Of a stretch of 64,000 nt of DNA, positions 36,736 through 44,718 are shown piece after piece. Origin of the DNA: an uncultured Flavobacterium sp. (GTDB lineage: Bacteria; Bacteroidota; Bacteroidia; Flavobacteriales; Flavobacteriaceae); assembly GCF_943913405.1 (NCBI RefSeq), contig NZ_CALTYA010000002.1:124001-188000 (forward strand), written 5' to 3'. The number at the start of each line of letters is the position of its first letter. Within the stretch, counting starts at the first letter, position 1. A program made the position numbers and the translations under genes. The notes under the pieces are model-generated. The model saw only the letters and a list, made by a program, of their open reading frames with translations. It was not told where the DNA came from and searched no databases.

Positions 36736-36919
36736 TCTATAAAGCAGAAAAATAGGGCATGCTTTGCGGGCACGGATTGCAAATCCTAAATCGCTGCTTT
36801 TGTAGCAAATTCCTCTTTTGGCTTCTCAAAAATTTTTATTTTAGCTGAAAGTAATTATTCACGAAATCGCAACGGCGCAAAGTCAAGTAATATTTAGCCA
36901 CTATAAAAAAAACCCCACT

Positions 36920-37465
36920 ATGTTGCACGATGAACTTAAAGACCAAATTTTAAATACTAAACTCAATTATCTTAATGGCTATCTTACTGCTTTAGGATTG
37001 CTAAATTCTTACTCTATTATTGGAGTGAATTGTAAATTATATGCTTTCAACTTTTCAGCCGGAGATATTGAAAAATGTATTCAAAATAATGCTTATGAAC
37101 TATTTGGAGTTTATCCTAATGATTGGGACATTGAAATTGAAAAGATTGATGATTGGGAAAACAAACTGAAAAATGAATTAAACGCTTCGACAAAAAGAAG
37201 GATTCCAACAGAAACAAACCCATCTGCTTCCAATCAATTAGATTATAGCGAAAATGATTTGGTGAAAGATTTGAATCACAGCATAAAACGCGTTAACGAG
37301 TATTTTATCAGCATGCTTAAGACAGAATTTAGTACTGATTCAACAGATGTTCATGAATTAAAAATTAAAACGAAAAATTCATCATACAGACTTATAGGAA
37401 TTGATTTGATCTTTGAAATAGATTCTAATAAAATACTATTTCTTCAAACAAATGGGAATGATTAA
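36920..37465 (+). CDS. Hypothetical protein
   Basis: This is an unrecognised 181-residue soluble protein. The N-terminal part is helical (LKDQILNTKLNYLNGYLTALGLL), and the middle is a Ser/Thr/Asn-rich linker (KRRIPTETNPSASNQLD). The C-terminal part (SYRLIGIDLIFEIDSNKILFLQ) is strand-rich. No signal peptide. It lies between two copies of the GCGGATTTGCAATCC repeat and is followed 8 bases after its stop by CAGCCAGCAAGGGTTTT, which resembles the attC-like left ends. Confidence 0.68.
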   Translation: MLHDELKDQILNTKLNYLNGYLTALGLLNSYSIIGVNCKLYAFNFSAGDIEKCIQNNAYELFGVYPNDWDIEIEKIDDWENKLKNELNASTKRRIPTETNPSASNQLDYSENDLVKDLNHSIKRVNEYFISMLKTEFSTDSTDVHELKIKTKNSSYRLIGIDLIFEIDSNKILFLQTNGND

Positions 37466-37510
37466 AGCATCAGCCAGCAAGGGTTTTACCCCGATGGCGC
37501 GACTATTCAC

Positions 37511-37592
37511 AACAGATAGCGCAGATTTGCAATCTGTGCCTGCAAACAAAATACAAAAAGCTATTTCATTCTTGGTCTTTTTCATGATTTCA
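37511..37592 (+). repeat. GCGGATTTGCAATCC repeat, copy 2
   Basis: ACAGATAGCGCAGATTTGCA, ATCTGTGCCTGCAAACAAAAT and CTTGGTCTTTTTCATGATTTC match copy 1 at 36634 in order and spacing, apart from a few bases of length difference. Confidence 0.7.
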
Positions 37593-37657
37593 GATTGAAG
37601 AATAAAAACAACAATGAGAACAACTTTAAAATAAGAACTAAATAACTACCATTGCTA

Positions 37658-38095
37658 ATGCTCAAAAAAAAGATAATTATTTTGTCATTTCTTTTTATTT
37701 CTGTTATTTCTTTTGGCCAAATGCCAAACCATAACACTAAAATAATTAAGGGTTTTGTATTAGACAACGCAGAATATACCAGAACTAAAGTTCCAGTTGC
37801 AGAAGCAAAAATTGAGGTAAAAGGAACAGAAAGAAATACATTTTCTGATCAAGACGGAAAATTTGAAATAGAAGCAAAAAAAGGTGATAAATTAATTGTT
37901 TCAGGATTGGGAATTGAAACAATCGAGATTTTAGTTACCGATAAAGAATGTTATTCAATCGATCTAAATAGCCATTTATTTGAACCGCTTATGGATGGAA
38001 GATCGGGTAGAAAATATAGAAGACAGCAACGAAAAGTTGAGCGAAGCATGGAACGCAAAATAAAAGAAGGGTTCTATGATTGCCCAAATGAATAA
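37658..38095 (+). CDS. Exported carboxypeptidase-regulatory-like domain protein
   Basis: This protein of about 145 residues has a signal peptide (MLKKKIIILSFLFISVISFG) and one beta-sandwich domain of the CarboxypepD_reg type (KGFVLDNAEYTRTKVPVAEA, KGTERNTFSDQDGKFEIEAK, GDKLIVSGLGIETIEI). This is the domain usually found at the N-terminus of TonB receptors; here it stands alone with a strongly basic tail (GRKYRRQQRKVERSMERK). I chose the ATG at 37658 over an upstream TTG. It is probably periplasmic or surface-attached. Confidence 0.8.
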   Translation: MLKKKIIILSFLFISVISFGQMPNHNTKIIKGFVLDNAEYTRTKVPVAEAKIEVKGTERNTFSDQDGKFEIEAKKGDKLIVSGLGIETIEILVTDKECYSIDLNSHLFEPLMDGRSGRKYRRQQRKVERSMERKIKEGFYDCPNE

Positions 38096-38127
38096 AAACA
38101 GCATCACAACTAATAAAAACTTAAATT

Positions 38128-38571
38128 ATGAATATTACTTCTAAATTTTTTATTTTTTTAATTCTATTTCTATTTGTTGGATGTTCCTCCAATTCACAAG
38201 CTATCAATAAGATTTCATATAATTCTGTCGGTGGAGAAGCAGGAGGATATGCAAATGTAGCATTAACGAAAGATTCAATAAATGGAACGATTGGAAGTCC
38301 AAACAAAAAAATTATCATTAAAGAAAAAATGCAAAAAACGCTTTGGGATTCTTTAACCAAGTCCACGACATTAGATGATTTCAAGAAAATAAAAAGCGGG
38401 GAAAGTGTTACACATATTGATGGCATAGACACTACCATAAAAATTGAAACTGGCGAAGAAAGCTATAGTTTATTAAATGGGGATATAAACGAGATTCAAA
38501 ATAAAAAAGTTTTTCGTTTCATGAAAATTTTAGAGGATGAGCTTAGAAGTATTTATCTTAGAGCAAAATAA
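38128..38571 (+). CDS. Putative lipoprotein
   Basis: This is a 147-residue protein with a lipoprotein signal: MNITSKFFIFLILFLFVGCS, with Cys at 19. The mature part is hydrophilic (GGEAGGYANVALTKDSINGT) and has no recognised domain. It lies 32 bases after the carboxypeptidase-like gene and may form an operon with it. Its stop is followed within 20 bases by TGTTAACAGCCGTTT, another resemblance to the attC-like left ends. Confidence 0.72.
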   Translation: MNITSKFFIFLILFLFVGCSSNSQAINKISYNSVGGEAGGYANVALTKDSINGTIGSPNKKIIIKEKMQKTLWDSLTKSTTLDDFKKIKSGESVTHIDGIDTTIKIETGEESYSLLNGDINEIQNKKVFRFMKILEDELRSIYLRAK

Positions 38572-38731
38572 TTAATAAAACCTGCTGTTAACAGCCGTTT
38601 ATAAGATTTCGAATTTTGTGGTAAATTCAAGTTAATCTTTTCCCCTGCTAGCGCGAGCTTCTTGCTAATGACCAAAATAAAAAAATTTCTTTTGTCTAAT
38701 ATTTATACTAAAAACAACCTACAAAGCATAC

Positions 38732-38998
38732 ATGACCAACCTAGAAACCACAATCATCGCTTTTGAAGACTGGTCAAAACCTTATGAATTCTTCAAAAGC
38801 GTTTCTGAAAAACTTTCAAGCGAAGAACTGGCCTTATTTCAAGAGATTTGGAACAAAGCAAGTGATCCTGAAATTTGGAAAGGACTCGATATCGTTTTGG
38901 GTTGTAAAACCGCGCATAATTTCATCAGAACAAATTATGCTTTAGACGAACATGCAATTGGCCTTATGGTTAGAGCGATTTCTTATCAATGGCGCTAA
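38732..38998 (+). CDS. Small hypothetical protein
   Basis: This is an 88-residue soluble, helical protein of unknown function (FEDWSKPYEFFKSVSEKLSS). It is close to the DUF4261/DUF4272 genes downstream (110 bases) on the same strand. No motif or signal peptide is visible. Length and codon use resemble a real gene; an overlapping 60-residue frame looks like a shadow. Confidence 0.6.
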   Translation: MTNLETTIIAFEDWSKPYEFFKSVSEKLSSEELALFQEIWNKASDPEIWKGLDIVLGCKTAHNFIRTNYALDEHAIGLMVRAISYQWR

Positions 38999-39109
38999 AT
39001 TCTTGCAAAAGAAATTTTCAAAAAGAAATATTTTTCGTAATTTTCTTACCAAACAAAAATCTCCCCCAAGATTTCTGAAATGACTATTAAAACAGAAAAT
39101 CAAAAACCT

Positions 39110-39895
39110 ATGGGATTATTAGACCTTTTTAAGAAGAAAGAAGAAGAGCCAAAAAACAATTCTGTCTTGCTTTCCATGCCACTATTCAACAATGAGGATT
39201 CGTATGACTTGAACGAAATCATTTTAGATCTTCGAGAATTTTGGGGCCTGGAAGTCACTGACATCAGCGGCGATAATGAAACCGCCACTTTCAACATCAA
39301 CGGGCAGTTGGTTGCCGTGGCACAAATGCCCGCCCCGATTCCGGCAGAAGAAATTGAAGAGACGGCAAGTTATACTTATTTGTGGAACAATGTTCTTGAA
39401 GAATGCAGCAACCACACGAGCCACGCCCTAGTTTCTATGCTGTCTGGCGAAATGGACAATGTGGAACGCCACATTATTTTCACGCAATTGAACGCTTCCA
39501 TTTTAAGAACTTCGAACGCTATCGGAATTTATCAGGGAATGCAGACCTTGTTACTGCCAAAGGCACTTTATATCGATTTTGCAAATCTTTTGTTTGAAGA
39601 CATCCTTCCGATTCAGTTGTGGATTTATATTGGCCTTGTGGACGAGGAAAATTCGAATAGCGCTTATACGTATGGCTTGAAAGAATTTGGAAAAACTGAG
39701 ATTGAAATCATCGAAAGCGAGATGCAGCGCAGCGATTTGTATGATTTTATCATTGCCATCGCTTCTTATATCATTGAATCTGATGTAACTTTAAATGACG
39801 GCGAGACGATCGGCTTTACGGCAGATCAAAAAATTCAAATCACAGAATCAAAGGCAAAATTCTTAGAAGGAAATAGCTTGAAACTTAAAGCGTAA
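39110..39895 (+). CDS. DUF4261 domain protein
   Basis: This is a soluble protein of about 261 residues. The N-terminus MGLLDLFKKKEEEPK is a common lead for cytosolic proteins of this kind, so I preferred ATG 39110 to 39080. The body matches the DUF4261 pattern as I know it: an N-terminal strand region ending in QLVAVAQMPAPIPAEEIEE, then YLWNNVLEECSNHTSHALVS. DUF4261 often neighbours DUF4272 and is seen near polymorphic-toxin immunity genes. A toxin gene is not visible here. Confidence 0.75.
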   Translation: MGLLDLFKKKEEEPKNNSVLLSMPLFNNEDSYDLNEIILDLREFWGLEVTDISGDNETATFNINGQLVAVAQMPAPIPAEEIEETASYTYLWNNVLEECSNHTSHALVSMLSGEMDNVERHIIFTQLNASILRTSNAIGIYQGMQTLLLPKALYIDFANLLFEDILPIQLWIYIGLVDEENSNSAYTYGLKEFGKTEIEIIESEMQRSDLYDFIIAIASYIIESDVTLNDGETIGFTADQKIQITESKAKFLEGNSLKLKA

Positions 39896-39901
39896 ATCAA
39901 G

Positions 39902-40543
39902 ATGACAGACGAATTAAAACACGAGATCAAGACGGCAAATGACAAGCTTATTTCTGAAAAAGGCTATAAATTTAACCAATGGCTTCCGATTTTAGAGACG
40001 CCGGCCATGCGCCCTATCGAAGAAATTCGCGCCCGAATGGCGGTGATGAATGCGCTGATCAATATTGCTTTTGAAGCGCCTACTTACTTAATGAAAGATT
40101 GGATTGAAAACAATAATTTGGTCGCATATCTTTCAGAGGAAGAAAAGGAAATTCTGGAAACAGAAAATGAAGATTTAACCCAGATTCAAGTAAATTCATT
40201 ACTTTGGTATCTTGAAGCTTTGTGGTCATTTATGTGGTTGACAGAAATGATTGACAGCCTTGAGCCCGAAGAAAATGTCGGCGATGAGATGGCTTCGCTT
40301 TTGCCTAATTTAGAACAAGGCGAAAGCAATCAAAAGCTAGAAAGCCTAGAGGCTTTACGTCCTGAATTAGAAACTTATAAAATGCTTGATTTTTATTATA
40401 GGCTCCACTGGTATTGCGTTGATGAAAGAATCAATGGCCGGGAAGCAAAGCTAAACGAAGGCATCATTTATGAAAGGCGAAAAGCGCTAGAATGGGCTTT
40501 TAATCGAGAAAATGATTGGGATAACGTTGAAATGAGTACTTAA
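39902..40543 (+). CDS. DUF4272 domain protein
   Basis: This is a 213-residue soluble, helical protein. The DUF4272 pattern is recognised from LPILETPAMRPIEEIRARM near the start, the central SLLWYLEALWSFMWL, and the ending YERRKALEWAFNRENDWDNV. It begins 6 bases after the DUF4261 gene, so both are expressed together. The pair is often seen together in Bacteroidetes and Proteobacteria; the biochemical role is unknown to me. Confidence 0.78.
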   Translation: MTDELKHEIKTANDKLISEKGYKFNQWLPILETPAMRPIEEIRARMAVMNALINIAFEAPTYLMKDWIENNNLVAYLSEEEKEILETENEDLTQIQVNSLLWYLEALWSFMWLTEMIDSLEPEENVGDEMASLLPNLEQGESNQKLESLEALRPELETYKMLDFYYRLHWYCVDERINGREAKLNEGIIYERRKALEWAFNRENDWDNVEMST

Positions 40544-40549
40544 AAATAG

Positions 40550-41152
40550 ATGAAAAACATACCGATTGGCTTAATTTATTCGAGATTGATAATTGGATTT
40601 ATCATTATAATCTTAAGTATTTTAAATATTGAAAACTTAAAATTCTATACTGTCTTTCTCTTGACTACCGGTTTGCTGACAGATATTTTTGACGGAATAA
40701 TTGCTCGAAAATTAAATATTTCCACGCAAAAACTAAGAAGGCTTGACTCCTCAATCGACCAAGTCTTCTTTGTTTGTGTAATTGCTTCTACTTACATTCA
40801 ATGTCCAGGATTTTTTCAAACAAATTCCTTGCAGTTTTTTATCTTGATTGGAATTGAATCTTTGACTTATGCTGTTTGTTATTTAAAATTCAAAAAAGAA
40901 ATTGCAACGCATTCTATTGGTGCAAAAATTTGGACTTTGGTGCTTTTTGCAACACTGATTCAAGTCATTTTAAAATGTGAATCGCAAGTACTTTTTGCAA
41001 TTTGCTTTTGGTTGGGAATTTTGACGAGATTAGAAATTATTGCCATAATTTTCACTCTTAAAAACTGGACAAATGATGTTCCGAGTTTTTATCATGCCCT
41101 AAAATTAAGACAAGGGAAAGACATTAAGAGAAACAGATTATTTAATGGATAA
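40550..41152 (+). CDS. CDP-alcohol phosphatidyltransferase family protein
   Basis: This is a 200-residue protein of about six membrane helices. The family motif D-x2-DG-x2-AR-x8-G-x3-D-x3-D is seen at residues 45-70 (D45, D48, G49, A52-R53, D66, D70). The conserved glycine is Leu62 here, so activity may be changed. The family joins CDP-diacylglycerol or another CDP-alcohol to an acceptor to make phospholipids. The substrate cannot be told. It follows the DUF4272 gene by 6 bases but is probably functionally separate. Confidence 0.8.
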   Translation: MKNIPIGLIYSRLIIGFIIIILSILNIENLKFYTVFLLTTGLLTDIFDGIIARKLNISTQKLRRLDSSIDQVFFVCVIASTYIQCPGFFQTNSLQFFILIGIESLTYAVCYLKFKKEIATHSIGAKIWTLVLFATLIQVILKCESQVLFAICFWLGILTRLEIIAIIFTLKNWTNDVPSFYHALKLRQGKDIKRNRLFNG

Positions 41153-41158
41153 ATTTAT

Positions 41159-41548
41159 CTAAACCTCAAACCTTTTATCAAAATAATTCTTCAATAACGG
41201 AATCTGAATCATAACCATCAAAGTGACAATCAAAACCGAATAAGTCGTTGCATCTGAAAAATGCACAGTCGGAATCAGACTAGAAATTGCAGCACTCAAA
41301 TCAATGTCGAATTGGCTTTCTTTACTGTCGCTGAAAAAAGAATAGGCAATCATGGCTGTCAAAATTCCGAAAATGGAATACCAAATCGGTTTTGAAATCA
41401 GCGGTTTATATTCAATGGCTTTGGGCTGTTTTGCGACTGAAACCTGCGCCATTATTTTAGACGTAAAATCAAACGACGGGGTTTCTAAAGAAGTTTCCGC
41501 CATTACCTTACCTATAAATTTTTCAATATTTTTATCTTCCTCTTTCAT
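41159..41548 (-). CDS. Membrane protein, putative anti-sigma partner
   Basis: This 129-residue protein has an N-terminal cytosolic helical part and two membrane helices (about 50-68 and 100-117). Its start overlaps the end of the ECF sigma gene by 17 bases, the usual place of the sigma's regulator. It lacks the zinc-binding HxxxCxxC motif of ZAS anti-sigmas, so binding to the sigma is inferred from position and the amphipathic N-terminus only. Confidence 0.7.
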   Translation of the reverse strand: MKEEDKNIEKFIGKVMAETSLETPSFDFTSKIMAQVSVAKQPKAIEYKPLISKPIWYSIFGILTAMIAYSFFSDSKESQFDIDLSAAISSLIPTVHFSDATTYSVLIVTLMVMIQIPLLKNYFDKRFEV

Positions 41549-42119
41549 AGTAATTTATAATTTCTGGTTCCAGTTTTTCTTTTAAAATCGAAGCTAGCTT
41601 TTTCCTGCTTCTGAACAATTTTACCTTGGCATTATTGGCAGTGATATCCATAATCTTGGCGATTTCTTCTAAACTCTGATCTTCGAAATAAAACAAAGTG
41701 AGCAAGAATCCTTCATCGCTTGGTAACAAATTTAAGCAATCTTGAATAGATTTCTTTCGTTCTTCGTCCATCATTTTGCTTAAGGCGTTTTCCATCGTCT
41801 TGACCAAATGTTCTGAAAAATTATCAATATTGATATTTCCTTCGTCCTTTTTATTCTTTTTCATGCGGTCAAGGCAGGTGTTGTAAGCTACTTTATAAAT
41901 CCAAGTCGAAAACTTCGAATCGCCCTTGAACTTTTCCAAAGAATTAAAAACCTTGATAAAAGTATCTTGCGCGACTTCTTCAGCCTCTTCCCTATTTTTG
42001 ACCATTTTCAGCGCCAAAGAAAAAATCAGATCTTTATACCTCTCAACCAAAACCGAAAATGCATTGGTGTTGCCGCCAATGATTTGAGTGATATAATGCT
42101 GATCAGGTAATTTAGTCAT
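41532..42119 (-). CDS. RNA polymerase ECF sigma factor
   Basis: This is a 195-residue extracytoplasmic-function sigma factor. Region 2 is LVERYKDLIFSLALKMVKNR then VAQDTFIKVFNSL and FSTWIYKVAYNTCLD. Region 4 is LLPSDEGFLLTLFYFEDQSL with the HTH LEEIAKIMDITANNAKVKLF. It is co-transcribed with a small membrane protein gene. Directly upstream on its own strand is TGTAACC-N16-CGTC, an ECF-type promoter, so it very likely activates itself. Confidence 0.93.
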   Translation of the reverse strand: MTKLPDQHYITQIIGGNTNAFSVLVERYKDLIFSLALKMVKNREEAEEVAQDTFIKVFNSLEKFKGDSKFSTWIYKVAYNTCLDRMKKNKKDEGNINIDNFSEHLVKTMENALSKMMDEERKKSIQDCLNLLPSDEGFLLTLFYFEDQSLEEIAKIMDITANNAKVKLFRSRKKLASILKEKLEPEIINYYERGR

Positions 42120-42128
42120 ATGGCATAA

Positions 42129-42154
42129 GACGGCGGTCTTCTTTGAAAGGTTAC
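42129..42154 (-). promoter_or_regulatory. ECF-type promoter of the sigma gene
   Basis: On the minus strand GTAACC (42149-42154) is followed after exactly 16 bases by CGTC (42129-42132). The -35/-10 type and spacing are those of ECF sigma promoters (compare TGAAAC-N16-CGTC of Bacillus SigM). It lies 9 bases before the sigma start codon, so the transcript would have a very short leader. Confidence 0.6.
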
Positions 42155-42187
42155 ACTAAAAGTAAATTATTTTTTTTCAATAATTCT

Positions 42188-42213
42188 GTAACCTAAATTA
42201 ATTTGCTGTCGTC
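42188..42213 (+). promoter_or_regulatory. ECF-type promoter of the DUF6249 gene
   Basis: GTAACC (42188-42193) is followed after exactly 16 bases by CGTC (42210-42213), a mirror copy of the promoter found for the sigma gene on the other strand. The predicted start near 42220 is about 27 bases before the DUF6249 gene. Confidence 0.62.
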
Positions 42214-42246
42214 AAAAGGACATATCAATCATTAAAATATACAGTT

Positions 42247-42591
42247 ATGGGTCCAGACATGTTAATTCCAGTTAGTTTTTTCCTTATGATCTTCGGAGTT
42301 TTTTATCTAATGTATTCCACCAGAAACAGAGAACGCTTGGCGCTGATCGAAAAAGGTGTCGATGCTTCGATTTTCATGAAAGGAAGAAGAGAAAGCACGC
42401 CGATGTGGAAAGTTTTCATCCTAAATTTTGCCTTGTTATTGATCGGAAGCGGTGTCGGAATATTCATTGCGTTACTAATCACAACGTATACTGACTTGAA
42501 CGACGGAGCAGTTTATCCTTCAATCATCATCACAATGGCCGGAATCGGATTGCTTGTTGGCTACAATAAGTCAAAAGATTTAGACAAATAA
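42247..42591 (+). CDS. DUF6249-like membrane protein
   Basis: This is a 114-residue protein with three membrane helices (about 5-23, 53-77, 90-108) separated by a basic stretch (RNRERLALIEKGVDASIFMK) typical of DUF6249 proteins. Such proteins often sit beside ECF sigma genes in Bacteroidetes. Here it is transcribed away from the sigma gene and has a matching ECF-type promoter, so it is probably part of the sigma's regulon. Its function is unknown. Confidence 0.8.
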   Translation: MGPDMLIPVSFFLMIFGVFYLMYSTRNRERLALIEKGVDASIFMKGRRESTPMWKVFILNFALLLIGSGVGIFIALLITTYTDLNDGAVYPSIIITMAGIGLLVGYNKSKDLDK

Positions 42592-42607
42592 ATCTGCGTC
42601 TGAAATT

Positions 42608-42648
42608 TAAAAAGCGTGTCTGGAAAAATATCTGGACACGCTTTTTTA
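42608..42648. terminator. Bidirectional terminator
   Basis: The stem AAAAAGCGTGTC / GACACGCTTTTTT encloses a small inner stem. It lies between the convergent DUF6249 and glycosyltransferase genes and can end both transcripts. Confidence 0.88.
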
Positions 42649-42661
42649 TAATTATTCTTGT

Positions 42662-44632
42662 CTAAAAGTCAAATTCTTGATCAACCGACATGGTGTCAAT
42701 CGCTGTAGAATCGGCTGGTTTTAATCGAAGAAGCGATCTTGCTCTTCCGATGATTTCTACCGGAAATTGCTTCTGCAAAGTGTCAATCGGTTCCAGCAAA
42801 CCGCGGCGCAGCATCAAGTTGGCAATATAATGGTTTCGCTTCATGTAAGTATCTTTCAGCATTGCCTGTCCGTCGAATTGCCAAGCAAAACTTCTCGGCC
42901 TCGGAACAATGCTTGCTAAAAATAACGATTCGTTTAAAGTCAATTGCGAAGGATGTTTTCCGAAATAAAAAGATGCCGCTTCTCCTATTCCATAAACATT
43001 TGGCCCCCATTCTATAATATTGAAATAGACTTCCAGCATTCTTTCCTTGCTCGAAATTCGATTGTTTTCTAAGATATAAACCAATAATATTTCTTCTAAT
43101 TTTCTAGAAAGCGTTTTTTCCCTAGTAAGAAAAACGTTTTTAATCAACTGCATGCTGATCGTGCTCGCGCCTCTTGAAAATCGTTTTGTTCGGATATTTT
43201 TAATGATCGATTGTTTAAACGCTTCGTTAATAAAACCTCTGTGTGAGAAAAACGACGGATCTTCTGAAGTCAGAACCGCTTTTCTCAAATAAGGAGAAAT
43301 TTGGCCCAAAGGCGTAAAATTCGGATTCGACGAACTGACTTCAACCGGTCGCTGGCGAATTCCGTTGATGATGGCACGGTAGGTAAAACTGCTGTTGAGC
43401 TTGTTCAAATCTGCCTCGCCATATTTGATGATTTTCAGATTTTCTTTCTGGAAATTACTATCAAAAACAAGTTCTCTAGGCTTATTTTTATTGTATAAAA
43501 ATTCTAAGTTGTAACTGAAATTTCCTTCGGCTTCCATGCCTACGAAATTGCTAAAAAGTCCTTCCGGAAGCGAAGTGATAAAATCCTGCGCCTTCATTTT
43601 TGGAATCTTTACTTTCAGTGCATAAATCTGATTTTTGTCTTCTTTTACTTTCTGGTAAAAAACATACGGATTGAATTTTATATTGTTCAATCGAACGGTA
43701 GACGAACTGTCAATCGCGATAAAATCTTCTCCAAAAACAAAATTATAATCGAAATGCGCGTTTTTTACGACCACATCTTTTTTGGCAATTTTAGGATGAT
43801 TTACAGTAAAATTTACAACCGATGAAGAACCTTCGATATGAAGCTCATCGCCATCCATATCAATATTTTTTATATTTAATCGAATGGAATCGAAGCCCGC
43901 TTTCAAGTTAAAACGCTCATCGATATAAGGAATCTGGATTTTTCCGGTATCCATATTGAAAAAGCGCAAATCAGTCTGCTTGTTTCTTGGATCAGCAAAA
44001 CCCTTGATTTTCCAAGTTTGCTTAAAATTATCAGCGGTTACGCCGATTGACGTTTCTAGTTCTTTGTCTTCCAAGTGCAATTTCTTTAGGTCAAGACGCA
44101 CTTTTCTTCCCATATCGTCCATGCGAAGCGAAACATTTTCTAAATCCATGTCTGTCGGAACCAGATTCAGCGCTTGATTTAAAATTTTATAAACTCTTTC
44201 GGCATAATTTACATCAACGCTTGCAGTATCTTTTGGTTCTTCTTTTTTGAGAAAAGCATCAAAATTTCTTCCTTTTTCATTTTTTACCAATTGTACAAAA
44301 CCATTTTTGACATAAAGCGTCCCAAGTTGTACATCACCTGTCAACAATCGCCAAAAATTCACGTTGGTTTTAATGCTTTGAACATTTAGCAACGTGTCGG
44401 CATTCTTTGGAACAATCAAAACATCTTCTAAAGCAACACCTGAAAAACCTTCAAAAGAAGCGGTTTTTATAGAAAATTTACTATTGTAATCTGTTTCCAT
44501 TTTATTGGAAATCTTCGCAATAGCTTTCTCAAGGATAGAATTTCGGAAGATAAAAAATGTGCCGATGGAAAGCACAAAAAGCACGCCTACGATTTTAGCA
44601 GCAAGAATTGCTTTTTGTTTTGTAGTTCTCAT
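42662..44632 (-). CDS. AsmA-like protein fused to peptidoglycan glycosyltransferase (GT51)
   Basis: This is a 656-residue inner-membrane protein. A signal anchor (about 10-28) is followed by ~400 residues of beta-rich periplasmic sequence resembling AsmA/DUF748 proteins. The C-terminal GT51 domain (~440-590) has the catalytic Glu457 in TSEDPSFFSHRGF, the GASTISMQLIKN motif, the RKLEEILLVYILE motif and EVYFNIIEWGPNVYGIGEA. It polymerises lipid II into glycan strands. No transpeptidase domain is present. Monofunctional glycosyltransferases are usually ~240 residues, so the long extension is the unusual part. Confidence 0.88.
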   Translation of the reverse strand: MRTTKQKAILAAKIVGVLFVLSIGTFFIFRNSILEKAIAKISNKMETDYNSKFSIKTASFEGFSGVALEDVLIVPKNADTLLNVQSIKTNVNFWRLLTGDVQLGTLYVKNGFVQLVKNEKGRNFDAFLKKEEPKDTASVDVNYAERVYKILNQALNLVPTDMDLENVSLRMDDMGRKVRLDLKKLHLEDKELETSIGVTADNFKQTWKIKGFADPRNKQTDLRFFNMDTGKIQIPYIDERFNLKAGFDSIRLNIKNIDMDGDELHIEGSSSVVNFTVNHPKIAKKDVVVKNAHFDYNFVFGEDFIAIDSSSTVRLNNIKFNPYVFYQKVKEDKNQIYALKVKIPKMKAQDFITSLPEGLFSNFVGMEAEGNFSYNLEFLYNKNKPRELVFDSNFQKENLKIIKYGEADLNKLNSSFTYRAIINGIRQRPVEVSSSNPNFTPLGQISPYLRKAVLTSEDPSFFSHRGFINEAFKQSIIKNIRTKRFSRGASTISMQLIKNVFLTREKTLSRKLEEILLVYILENNRISSKERMLEVYFNIIEWGPNVYGIGEAASFYFGKHPSQLTLNESLFLASIVPRPRSFAWQFDGQAMLKDTYMKRNHYIANLMLRRGLLEPIDTLQKQFPVEIIGRARSLLRLKPADSTAIDTMSVDQEFDF

Positions 44633-44718
44633 TTAAGAATTTCAGTAGTTAATGAAAGACAAATATAACGGAATAAAGGAAAAATCGACATTCAAATAAT
44701 GCTAATTAACAAAGTAGG

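Noticed and set aside
36597..36782. Minus-strand 61-codon frame in the REP region
   Set aside because: It lies wholly in palindromic and direct repeats shared with 37511-37592, where the frame is not conserved.
28819..38700. Prophage
   Set aside because: No capsid, tail, terminase, lysis or integrase genes are visible; genes are small unrelated units separated by palindromes.
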